From Mycteria americana (Eukaryota; Chordata; Aves; Ciconiiformes; Ciconiidae): DNA of 64,000 nt. The notes beneath the pieces are model-generated. The model ran no database searches. It had not been told where the DNA came from and saw only the letters and a list, made by a program, of their open reading frames with translations. This document shows positions 37,601 to 49,900 of the stretch, in pieces (the stretch's first letter is position 1; each line of letters opens with the position of its first letter). A program made the translations under genes and the position numbers. The stretch is from the NCBI RefSeq assembly GCF_035582795.1, contig NC_134390.1:2061560-2125559 (forward strand), given 5' to 3'.

Positions 37601-40600
37601 CGAGCCCACCCAGCCGCCCCGGCAGAAACGCTGCTGGGAATCCATCACCTCGCGTGGGGACAGAGACTGGGGTGCGGTGACAGGGACAGAGACTGGGGTG
37701 CGGTGACAGGGACAGAGCACCCAGCACCAACGGGAACCCCTTGGGAAGAGGTCGGCCCCACGCTCAAGGCTCTGCTGCAGTACACCCCGCAGCCCCCTTC
37801 CCCGCAGCCCCCGTTCCCCAGGGACCCTTCCCCTGCCCCCCCCCCCCCCCACAAACCCCCACATCCAGGGACCCCCTTCTGCCCCGTCCGTACACTGCAC
37901 AGACCCCTTCCGACCCGATTTACGCGTCCTGCAGACCCCCCTCCCCTCCCTGCCTGGTCTGTACGCCCCACCGACCCCCTCCTGCCTGGCCCACGTGTAC
38001 CGCAGCCCCCTCCTGCCCTGCCTTGCCCCCCCAGCACGGCCCAGCCCACCTGGGATACTGGCCCGGGGGATGATGGGGATGATGGGGGACAGCACGCGCT
38101 CCTCCAGCTCCGGCTTGGCTTCGCTGAGCAGGGGGAAGCGGAGCAGCTCCTCGCCCAGCACGCTCTCGGGGGACGAGGCGGGGACGATGCTGTCGGGGGA
38201 GTCGCTCTCGTCGTCGCTCTCCATCCTGCGGGGAAGGAGATGTCACGGGCCGCAGGGGCTGGCGTCACCCGTGGGGGGGCTGGTGTCACCCACCGCGGCC
38301 GGTGGCTCACCTGACGTCCTCGGTCTGGTTGTGGGGAGGGGTGGGCAGAGCTGCCAGCAGGTCCAGGCTCTTCACCTCCACAGCTGGTGTGTCTGCGTGG
38401 GGCAGGGAGGGGTGTCACGGGGGGGGGGGGGGGGGACGGCACAGGTAGCGGCAGGGACTCTGTGCCACCCTCGTGCCAGCCACACTCACCTTTCTGGCCG
38501 TGGGGCTCGCGGGCTGGGTCGGCGTCCTTGGGCTGCTCGCCCAGCTCCTCGGGGGCCGTGACGCCGTTCACCATCTTCTGCTGCACGGAGGGGGGCGGCG
38601 TGGGGGGCAGCGAGGAGGGCGGCGTGGGTGGGTTGCTGAGGTTGTTCTGGGGGGAGACGGCGGGGTGAGCGCGGCGGGGTGGCCTAGGACCCCCGGATGG
38701 CGGGGGGGGGGGACACACACACAACGGGGGGACAAGGGCACAACCCCGCCTCACCTTGGTGAGCAGCTGGGAGTAATAGTCGGGCACGCTGTCGAGCACG
38801 GCGCTGCCGAAGGCGCCCCGCAGCTGGCTCTTCCCGTTGATGGGGCTGCTGCCGAAGGGCGCGAAGAGGCTGAAGTTGGCCGTGATGGTCGGCTCCGTCA
38901 GCGGCAGCAGCGACAGCTCCTGGAGGAAGAGCGGTGAGGAGGGGACGGGGACAGAAGGCAGCCCCCCGCCGTACCCCCGGCCCGCAGCCGTACCTGTTTC
39001 AGCTGCTTCATGAGGGCCTCGCCGGGGCGCAGCCCCTCGTCCTTCCGCAGCTTCTTGCGGGAGGCCGGGACCCGCTCGTTGCCCTTCTGCACCCGCTTGG
39101 GCTTGGTGGCTGCCGGCTTCCTGGCGATGGAGGGATCCTGGAAAGGGAGAGGGGAGCGGGCGCCGTGCCGAGCGCAGCCCCGCAGCCATCGCCCCCCAGT
39201 CCCGCCCCGCAGCGCCCAGCTCACCTCCCGGCCCAGCAGCACCGGCTGCGGCCGCAGCTCCGTCCCGGTGCCCCGGCTCTCCGTGTGCCCGTTGAGTTCG
39301 CCCGGGCTCTGCGCCGAGAGCTGCACGTTCTTGGCCCGCAGCAGCTTCTGCAGCAGGAGGTGCCCGGCCTCGGAGCGGCCGCCCGGTGCCAGCAGGCTGT
39401 TGGCTTGGCCGGCCCCAGGGTCCCCGTTGGCCTCCGGCTTCGCCGCCTCGTCTCCGTCCAGCTCACACTGTGCCGCTGCCGCCTCCTCCTTCGGCTCCTG
39501 CTTCACCAATACCTGGGGGGGCTCGCCCGCCGCGGGGGCCCCCTCCGGCACAGCCCCGTTGATGTGGGTCTCACCGGGGTCGGCTGGGTCCGCACCGGGT
39601 GCCTCGGGGTCCCAGGGGCCGTGTGCCGGCTCAGGGAGGGTGCCGCTCGGTGCGGGCGTCAGCCCCTGCTCCGCCGGTGCCGCGGGGCTGGGGGCTGCCG
39701 GGACCCCCGGCGATGTCTTCTTTGGCTCTTGGGGGCTCTGCTCGGGGCTGGCCAGGTGGCAACCCAGGGGCGAGGGGGCCGGTGGCGTGGGGAGCCGGAC
39801 GAGGCCGGGCTGGGGGCCGCGGGCGGCCAGGGCTGCCTGCACCAGCTCGGCCAAGGGCTGCTGCTGGGGGGGCTGCCCCGGCAGCGCCCGCCCCTGCTCG
39901 GCAGCGAAGCCGGCCTGCGCCTCTGCCGGGGTGCCCGGCCGCGGCTGGAAGAGGGGCCCTAGCGGGCGAGGGGGCTGGCGGGCCGCGGGGGCCGGGGAGC
40001 CGTGGTCCGGGGCCTGCCCGGGGAAGGGGCCGGGGGGCCGGAGCGCCTGGCTCTGCTGCAGCAGGCTCTGCTGGTGCCGCTGCACCAGGAGGGCCTGGAG
40101 CTGCTGCTGCTGCTGGGGCGTCAAGTGCCGCAGCTGCGGGTTCTTGGCCAGGACGCCCTGGAGCTGCGCCCGGATCTGGCCCATCACCGGCCCCGGCACC
40201 TGCCCCAGGAGGCCCGGGGGGAGCGCGGCCGTTCCCAGCGACGGCACCGCCGGCCCCGCTTTGTGCTGCCCGGGGCTCTGGAGGCGCGGGGGCTGCGGCT
40301 GGCCCTGCAGCGAGCCCGACGGCCCCTTGCCTGGCTGCTCCGGGGGCCGCGGCGCCTGCGGCAGCGCCATACCCTGCGCCTGGCCCGTCCCGCAGCCCGG
40401 CGGCGGCTCCGCCGCCCCAGCGGCGTCCCCGTGCTGCTGGGACAGCTCGGGGCGGGGGGCCCCAGGGCTCTGCAGCGGCGGGGCGAGCAGGGCGCCCGGC
40501 TGCACGGGGGCCGCCCGCAGCGCTGGCTGCGAGCCCAGGACGCCCGGCTGCGGGGAGGCCAAGAGGAGCTGCTGGCCCTGCCCCAGCTCAGCCTGGTGCT

Positions 40601-40890
40601 TGGGGGCTGGGGGCTCCGGGCCACCCAGCCCCGGGGGGTTGAGAGCTCCCTGCTGCTCCTGGGGCCCCCCGTGCAGCTGCCCCCCGCTCTCGCTGCCCTC
40701 GGCGGGCAGGGCACTGCCGTCCGCCCCTCCGGACTGGTCCTTGGCAGCCAGGACCGCCGGGGCCGGCTGCGTTCCCTGACTCAGGTGCAGCACGGAGGGG
40801 GCCTGGCCCACCGCCCCGTGCTGCGGAAAGTGCTGGATCGGGGGCTGCCCCTGGCCCAGCCCCAGGAGGCCCGGCTGGGCGGCCGTCGAG

Positions 40891-40926
<36 letters not shown>

Positions 40927-43900
40927 GGGGCCAGCAGCGCCCGCGACTGCCCCAGCTGCTGGGACAGCACGAGCCGGTGGCCCAGCATCCCCGGAGTCTG
41001 CGGCGCCAGCTGGGGCGAGCCCAGCACCCGCTGCTGGTGGGGGGCCAGGAGGACCTGGCGCTGGGGCGGGGGGTGGCCCAGCACCGCCTGGTGCTGCAGC
41101 CCCGGCGCCTGCGCGTGGCCCAGCAAGCCCGGCTGCTGCTGGGGCGAGAGCTGCTGCACCAGCAGGCTCTGCTGGCTGCCCAGCAGCCCCGGCTGCTTCG
41201 GCACCATGGGCTGCCCCACCGCACCCGGCTGCGGGGCCGGGGCCGGCTGCTGCTGCCCCAGCAGGCCGGGTTGCCCCACCATGGCTGCCGGCTGCATCGA
41301 GCCTTGGCCCATGGCACCGGGCTGCTGCATCGACGTCTGCGCCATGACGCCGGGCTGCTGCATCGAGGCTTGTCCCATCACGCCCGGCTGCTGCATGGAC
41401 GCTTGTCCCATCACGCCCGGCTGCTGCATGGATGTCTGTGCCATGACGGCCTGCTGCTGCATCGACGTCTGCGCCAGAACGCCCGGCTGTTGCATCGAAG
41501 CTTGGCCCATGACGCCCGGCTGCTGCATCGGCGTCTGTGCCATGATGCCCTGCAGCTGCATCGAGGTCTGGCCCATGACGCCCGGTTGCTGCATCGACGC
41601 CTGACCCATGACGCTCTGTTGCTGCATCGACGCCTGTCCCATCACCCCCGGCTGCTGCATGGACGCCTGCGCCATGACGCCCTGTTGCTGCATCGACGCT
41701 TGTCCCATCACGCCCGGTTGCTGCATGGACGCCTGTCCCATCACCCCCGGCTGCTGCTGCAGCGACACTTGTCCCAGCATGTTCTGCTGCTGCAGTTTCT
41801 GCGCCAGCTGCATCCTCTGGAGCTGCCTCTCCTGCATCAGGCGGCTGTCGGCAGCCAGCCCACGCAGCGCGGGGTTCCCGGCGAAGAAGGCGTTGGAGGT
41901 GCCGGGCATCGGGGCGTTCCCCACGGCTTGCTGGCCCATGAAGGACAAGCCCTGCTGCACGGCCATGGACACGCCGCCCTGGGGCAGGCGCAGCCCCCCG
42001 GGCTGCCCCGGTTGCTGGCCGAGGCCTTGCGCGCCCACCACGGCCCCCGCCGGCTGCTGGACGCCGTGTGCCGAGAGCAGCTGCCCGGGGAGCTTGGACA
42101 TGAGGCGGGGGCTCTGCGAAGGGCTCAGGGCCATGACGGCCGAGGCCTGGTGCTGGTGCTGCTGCTGCTTGTTGCGGTACTCGGCCATGAGGTTGGTGTG
42201 CTCCTTCTGCTGCTTCCGCACCTGCCAGGGACGGCGGGGCGTCAGCGCCGGGGACGGCACGGCGTCAGCGCCGGGGACGGCGCGTTTGCGCCGGGGACAG
42301 GGTGCCCGCACAGCCCTACCTGGTCCAGCTGCTTCTGGATCTTGCTCTGCTGCTCCGTTACCAGCTTCAGCTTCTCGGCATCGGCCTCGGGGAACTCCCG
42401 CCCGGCTTTCTTGGCAGTGCGCTGCTTGGCACAGAGGGCCTTGCGTGACTTGCGGTGCGCCCCGATCTGCTCCTCCAGCACCTTCAGCTGCATCTGCAGG
42501 AGCTGCTGCGTGTGGAAGAGCCACTCCTCGTACTGCCGCTGGTCGGCCTCGTCTGCGGGAGCGGGGAGAGGGCTCAGACGGGCAGGGACCCCGGCCCTGG
42601 AGCGAGCCCGGCCACAGCCCCGCTCAGCCCAGCCCGCGGGGGCAGGACGAGACCCGGCCAGCGCTACCCCGGACCCCCATCGCCTCGGTACTCACTGATG
42701 ACGCCCTGCGCGAAGGTGGGCGGGTTGGGGCGAGCCTGGGTCGGGTCGGTGCCGCTCCGCTCCTGGCGGACAGAGGAGCGTTGGGGACACGCGCCCTGCC
42801 GTGCCCCGTCCCCGGTGTCCCCTTGTCCCCTCTCCACAGCCCCCACCTCCCTGGGGGACCGCGAACCCACTGGCAAGAGCGGCTCCTGCCCGGCAGGGAC
42901 CCGAGCACCGAGCCAGGCGGCCCCACGGGGAGCCCCGCACCCGTCCCGGACACCCCACTCACCTGCCCGCTCCCCGCCAGCAAGTGATTCTGCATCTCGG
43001 AGACGGCCGGGCCCCCCGAGAGCCGCTGGGCCAGCAGGGAAACCTGTTGCCTTTGGGGGGACGCACGCAGAGACGAGGGATGAGCCGGGGCCGAGACGCC
43101 CCGCCCGCCCCACGCCGTGCCCTGCTGCCCACCGTGCCCCTTACCTGTTCATGCCCGGGGCCACCCCGATGCTGCCCTGAGCCATCACCTTCTTGATGCC
43201 CTTCAGTGCCACCATCTTGGCCTTGGCAATGGGGTCCATGATGTCCTCGGCCGCAAACTTGTCCAGGTCTGCCAGGAGAGAGCCGGCGGACGGTGCCGCA
43301 GGACCTTCAGTCCTACGCCCCCCCCCCCCCACTCAAAAGGGCCCCGAGCCCCCCCAAAACAACGGCCCGCAGCCCCTACCTGTGTCCGGGAAGAAGCTGT
43401 TGGCCAACTGCTGCTGCATGACGAGCTGGGGGGGCTTCAGGCCCAGGGCGGGCGGCTGCACCCCAGCCATCGGCTTCTGCACCAGCACCTGCTGCTGGCT
43501 CTGCTGCGGCTGCGCCAGGGCTACCTGCACGCCGTGGGGGGCCGCCAGCACGTGGGGCTGCCCGGGGGCCATGCCCATGTGGGGGGCCAGCGCCGGGCCC
43601 TGCTGGGGCGTGCCGAGCCGGGGCGGCTGCGGTGGCATCAGCGGCGGCCTGGCCACCAGCCCCAGCTGGAGGGGGGGCTGTGGGGCGCCCAGGCGGGGCG
43701 GCTGCCCCTCGGAGGGCTGCCCGGCTGCCGCCGCGTGCAGCATGGGGTGCCCCGGGGCCGGGAGGTGCGGGGTGCCCCGGGGCAGGTGGGCCGACATCTG
43801 CTGCTTCTTCTGCAGCTCCTTCTTCTCGTGCTCCAGCAGGTCCTCGATGAGCAGGGGCAACTCGCTGGCCACCAGCGAGCTCTCCATCTTGTCCAGGTCA

Positions 43901-46900
43901 TCGGCCGGCGAGTGCCGGGCGCTGCCCAGGCCCAGGGCTCCACCGTCCAGCTCGAACTTCTCCAGCAAGGGGTTGCTCTGGCTGCCCAGCTGGCCAGGGG
44001 CCAGCCCGCGGCCGGGGCCGGCGTAGGGGTCCTTCTCCGGCACGGGGACACCAGCGTGGCTGCTGTTAGGGAACTGAGTCAAGCCAAGACGAGCCGGGCC
44101 GGCCCCGGGGCTCAGGAGGGTCTGGCCGGATTTGAGGCTCAGCCCCAGCGAGGCAGAGATCTTATCCGTGCCCTGCAGGGCCTCCGACTTGACGGGCACC
44201 GGGAGCCGCTCGGGGCCACCGGCGGTGAACTGGCAGGGAGAGGTCTTCAGGCAGCCGTCCTCCAGCTTGGGCTTGACGTCGGCGGGCAGCGAGCCGGCCT
44301 TCGCCTCTGCACCCTGCGCCTTGAAACCCGGTTCGGGTGCCAGCGCGGGGCCCGCCGGGCCGGGAGCGGGTCCCAAGACCACCCCGGGCACCAGCCCTTC
44401 CTTGGGCACCTCCCGGTCCTCCACGGATGGGGCTGTGTCTTTGCCGTCCCCGGGGTCGGGGAGCTTCAAGCTGGGCGCCGGCGGCTCCGTCTTGAGCTGA
44501 GCTTCACGCTCGGCTTTCTCGTTGGCCGACTCGACCAAGCGAAGGTGCTCGTTGAAGATGTCCTTCTTGTCGCCAGTGTCCAGCTCGGGGTCGGTGTAGG
44601 CCAGCAGGTCGAACTCGTCGCCGTTCAGCAGGTCATCGAGGTGGGGGTCTGCCGTCTCCAGGCTGTCCAGGTTGTCCAAGTCATCGTCCCCTTTAGCCAC
44701 GTCCGGATCCAGGCTCAGGTTCGCCAAATCATCGTCATCTTCCAGGTCCTTGTGGGAGCCAAAGTCATCGTCCAAATCGGGCTCCACCGGCACCTCGCAG
44801 GGCAGACGTCCCCCCTCCAGGCTCAGGTGGCTCTTCCCCGGGGCCGGAGCCGGCGGCGCGTCCGGTGCAGGACCGTCCTTGGGTCCCTCGGGGCGGAGAG
44901 CAGAGCCGGAGGACAGCGGGCGCGGGGGGACGTGCTGCAGCTCCAGGCTGGGGGCCGGCAGCGGCGGGGGGGCGGCCGCTTTGGCGTGGGGCTGGTGGTG
45001 GCTGTTGCTCATCTCGGTGCCCTGCGGGGAGGCGGGCGGCAGCGGCACCGGCATCTTCTGGGGCTGCAGCGCCGGGGCGGGGAGCGCCTGCATGGGCACA
45101 ACCGGGGCGCAGAGGGCCTGGGGGGTGCCCTCCTCCCCAGGCAGGAAAAAGCGGGGCCGGGGCGCCTGGGGGGCGAAGGGAGAGCCCACGACCCCCCCGG
45201 GTCCCTTCTGCACGTTGTGCCGCAGCTCGATGAAGGGGGCACCCAGGGCAGCGGGCGAGGCGGGCACCGTTTCGGCAGGTGCCGGCAGGCGGGTGCCCAG
45301 GTTGCCCACGGGGGTGCCGGCGGCCGGTGGGGCGAAGCGGGAGGCAACGGGGAGCCGCAGGGCCGCGGCTGCCTGCTGCTGCTGCTGCTGCTGCTGCCAG
45401 AGGTGCGGCTGCGGGGACGGCGCCGGGAAGACCCCGCGGGGGTAGAAGGCCTGGGAGGGCCCCACCGCTGCCCTGCAAGACACCGTAGCGTCAGGACCGC
45501 ATCGGCACTGCCGCGGCCGCGACGCACCACGCGCAGAACCCCGGGACTCCCAACCCTCTGGGACCGCACCAGGCACCCAGCAAAACCACAGCCACCCCGT
45601 CCCTTGGGGGGGGGGGTGGGGGTGGGTGGGATGTACCCCACCAGGGCGAAGCCCCGCTCGTTTCGAACCGGCTGCGGTGAGCCCGTCGCCCTGCCGCTGG
45701 GCACCCACCTCCCGTTGATGTCCAGCGCGGACGGCGTGGCTGCTGGCGGGGGCCGGGAGAGCCGCTCATCCTGCGCGAACGCTGCCTGCACCATGACGGA
45801 GCCGGGCAGCTTCCCGGCGCCGGCCGCGGTGGCCAGCGTCCCGAGGAGACCCTTGTCCTGGAAGAGGAGAGAGAGACACGGCGTCGCCCCTCCATCCACC
45901 CCCAGCCTCCCAGCAGCGCCGCTCCCCCCGGCTCTCCTACCTGTGCCGGCTGGTAGGGTGCCATGCCTCGGCTCAGCTCGAAGGCCTGGCTGCCGGCCTC
46001 GGGGGCCCAGCCCGCCGGCGAGGAGGTGGCGGCTGCCGCCGCGCTCTCCTTCTCCTGCCGCAGGCTGTTGCGTTGGATCTGCTGGCGGATGAGCAGCTCG
46101 CGGAGCCGCTGGCGCTGGGAGGAACCCAACGTTAGGAACGAGAGCGGGGACGAGGCAGCGAGACCGGCTCACCCCAGGACCCGCGGACAAACCACGGGTG
46201 GAGATCGCTGCGGCTGTGCCGATCTACGCCCCCCGCGCCCGTGCCCCCCTCCGTGCCTCTGGGGAAGGAGCCGCAAGCGGAGCCGGGCTCCTCAACCCCG
46301 CCGCTGACCGCAGAGCTCCCGGTTCCTCCCTCACGTCCCCTCTCAAACCCGGACGGACGCGGCCGGCGAGCCCTCACCTGCCGCTGCTTCTCCAGCTCCA
46401 ACTGGTTCATGGTGCCGAGGGCCCCGTCCTGGCCGCCGGGCAGCTCCGCCAGGTCCCGGTTCGGGGGTGCCGAGAGCCCCGCGGCCGCCTCCTCCCTCTT
46501 GTCGGCCGGTGGCCCCAGCACGGCTCGGGGCAGGAAGGCGACGGAGGCGTCCTGCTGCTGGGGGGTGGCGGGGGGCTGCTGCGGCAGCACCGAGGGGGGC
46601 CGGAGGGGCGAGAGGCTGTAGGTCTCGGCAGCCGCGGCGCCCGGCCCCAGCGGGCTGCCGGCTTGGTGGAAGCCGGGGGACGAGGCGTAGGCTGAACTCT
46701 GGGGCTTGCCGGGGACGTAATGGCTGTTGATCCCGTGGGGCTGGTGGGACGGGGAGCCCTTGAGCGGCTCCGAGACGGTCGGGGGGAAGGTGAAGCGCAT
46801 GGGGGGCTGGCCGCCCGGGAAGACGCTGGCGCTGGGGGAGCGGGCAAAGGGGGGCTGCTGCCCACCCGGCGCCTTGGCGTGGGGCTCACCCGCGGGGGTG

Positions 46901-49900
46901 CCCCCAAAGCCCCCGCCGGCCGCCGGGCTGTGCGAGAGCGGCACCGACTTGAACCCCGGCTCCGGCATCTGGGGCCGGGGAGGTTTGTGCAGGGGGGTGA
47001 AGGGGTCCCGGGACTGGGGCCGGGAGGGCGGCTGGGAGTAGGGGTCCGGGGACTGGAAGCGGGGGGTGACGGGGGACTGGCAGAAGGCTTCGTTGGAGAG
47101 CGGCCGGGGGGTGAGGGGGGACTGGGAGCTGGACTGGGACTGGGGGCTGGCGGGGACGCGGGAGAAGGGCTCCGAGGGCAGGGAGCGGGGCGGAAGGGCG
47201 CAGCAGGCCTCGGGGGGCTGCGGCCGGGGCGTCAGCGGGGGCTGCGAGTAGGGGTCCGGGTAGGGGGACTGGCGGTAGAGATCGGGGTGGCTGGGGGGCG
47301 AGGGGGCCAGGGGATGGGGGTCGGGGGGCCGATGGCCCAGCCCCGGGCTCTGCGGCTCTACCTGAGGGACCCGTGGGGTCATGGGGGCTTTGAAGACATC
47401 GGCCGCCTTCAACTCCGCAGCGGAGAGGTGGGGGCCGCCCGGGGAGTCCCCGTAGCCCATAGCGGGGGCATAGCTTGGCGAGCAGACCCCCAGGCTCCCC
47501 CCCTCCTCCTTCTTCACCTCCAGCCCCTTCTTCTGCTCCCCAAAAGGCAGGGGAGAGAGCAGGGCCTCAGGGGGCCGGGCCCCGGGGCTCCCCGGCACCG
47601 AGAGGTTGTCCAAGGAGGGGCACCGGGGCTTCAGGAAAGGGTCGGGGGTGCCAGGCTGGTGCCGGGGGGTGCCGGGCGGCGTGGGGTGGAAGTCGGGGGG
47701 CTGGGAGGCGCGGGGGCCGGTGAGGGACTGGGGCTGGCCAGGGAAGGGCTGGAAGGCAGCGCCCGCCGTGGGGCTCTGGCCCAGGGGCGAGGGGAAGCGG
47801 GGCTCCAGCGCGTAGGCAGGGGCCGCGCCGTAGGGATCGTGCGAAGGCACTTGGGCGGGGGACTGGGGTGGGAGCTTGAGGAAGAGCTCGCTGGGCGACT
47901 CCGGCCCCCCTCCGGCACCCGCCGGGGGCTTCAAGAAGCCCTCGCCAGCGGCAGGGGGGCTGCCGATGTAGACGGGCTGTGCCCCTGGCGGCACCGGGAT
48001 CCGCAGGTGCAGCGAGGGCCTCTCCGGCTTGCGCAGTCCCTCCCCTTTGGTCTGCTTGTTGATCTGGCTCTCGGCCTGCTGCAGAGAGAGCCCGGCCGTC
48101 AGGGCCGTGGGGACCCACGCCTGCCCTCCCAGCGGGCTGGGGAAGGGGCTAAGGGGGCAGGGGGTGGGCACGCCGAGTCCCCCAGGGCTGGGCCAGGGCC
48201 GCCGGGCACCTCCCCGCTCCAGCACGTACCTTCTGCACCTTGTTGATGCGATGAGCCGCCCGGTTATCTTTGGCCTTTTGCTAACAAAAACACGAAGCCA
48301 GCTGACTCGCAGCCCCCGGCGCCCAGGCCCCCCGCCCCAGCGACGCCCCAGTACTCACCAAATAGGGGGCTTTGTCCGTGGCGGGGACCTTCCTCCAGAG
48401 CTTCATGATCTGTTTGCAACGGCTCGACCAGTCTGGGAGTCCGGTAGGAGCAGATGAAGAGAAGAAAAGCCACGTTAGCCCGTGCCTGACGAGCCCACCC
48501 GGCCCCTCGGCGGGCGACCGCCCCCCTTCACGCGCAGGGACAGCCCCACGCCCAGGAGCTGGCGCCGAGACCCCCCACCATCGCTGCCAGGAGAGCTGCA
48601 GTCCCGCGGCCAAGCCCTGTGCCGGAGCGGACGGGATCTCCCCTCCGAACAGAGACCGGGGGGGGGTTTCACCGCACCCAGCTCCCCCCTGCCCTCGCCT
48701 CGAACGGGGCGGCCGCAGCCCCCCCAGAGCCCTACCTGGATAATCCTGCTTGAGGTTGGGGAAGTTCATGTTGGCATAGAGGACGGGCGAGATGGTGGAG
48801 AGCTCGCCCAGCTCCTCGTCCTTCTCCCAGCGCTGCAGGCTGCGCTGGTTGTAGGACAGTCCGTCACCCTCGCCCTCCGTCGTGGGCGTTGTGGGTGTCG
48901 AGGGGGTGGTGGCGGCCGAGCTGCTGGCCCAGGGGCTCTCGGGCTCGCAGTGGTCCGGGCTGAAGAAGCCGCTCCGCTCCCTGTGTGGGGCAGAAAGCGT
49001 CACGGACCGGCAGGGTGTGAGTAAAGAGGGGATCCGGCAACACCCCAGGGTTCGCTCCCTCCAGGGAGGCCAGCCCCTAGCCGCCCACGTACCTGTTATC
49101 GAGAAACGGGGACTGGCAGACACCCGAATACGACTCCAAGGAGACGGCTCCAGAGAGCGAGCCCAGGGAAACGCTTCCTGCGAGGGAAGGGAGAGGGGTT
49201 GCAGGGAGGGCAGGGCTGGGGCTCAAGGCTACGCCTGCCCCGGGGGCCCCAGCAGCCCTCGGACGACACAAGAACCCCCCTGACGCCCCCAAAACGCTTT
49301 CCACGTTCATCCCCAGAGCAACAGGGAAGACCCAGGAGTCCAAGCTCCGACCGCAGGCACCGCTGCTGTTCAACCAGCTCAGCCCCACCGAGCACGCAAC
49401 CCCTTGCCTTTCCCGGGGCAGAGGGCGAGTCCTGCCCTTCTCCCCCACCCACCAGGACACCCCCCCCCCCCCATCCGGTCACCGCGTCTCGGCTCGGGGC
49501 TGTGCCGCCGCCACCCACCCTGCCCCGGCAGCTGGAGGTCTCCTTGCAGGAACGGCCGCTGCGCCCGGCTGGGGTCCTGCCCTGCGCCGCCAGCCTCCAT
49601 CCCCGCGGCCACGCAGTTCAGGGGCTGCTCCCCGCGCTCCGCCGAGCCCAGAACATCCTTGAAGAGCTGCTGGACGTCTTTGCTCTCCATCTTGGGCAGT
49701 TCTGTAGAGGAAAAAGGAAGAGCTGAGCCATCGCAGGCAGCACGTGGCGCAAATCTCACGCTGATGGAAGGCGGAGGAGAAACCCGGGGGCCCCGGCCCC
49801 GATTCCTCCCTCGCTTCTGCTGATGAGGGGGGCTCGGGGGGGGCCTCACCTTCCGTGGGGATCTTGTCGAGGTCGGAGCTCAGCGCACCCTCGCCCGGGG

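Noticed and set aside
39010-42698. Long plus-strand frames antisense to KMT2D (for example 898 codons at 40002-42698)
   Set aside because: Mirror images of the Gln-rich exon: CTG/CAG repeats give Leu/Ala/Cys-rich frames on the opposite strand. The KMT2D frame is the one with conserved sequence and splice signals.
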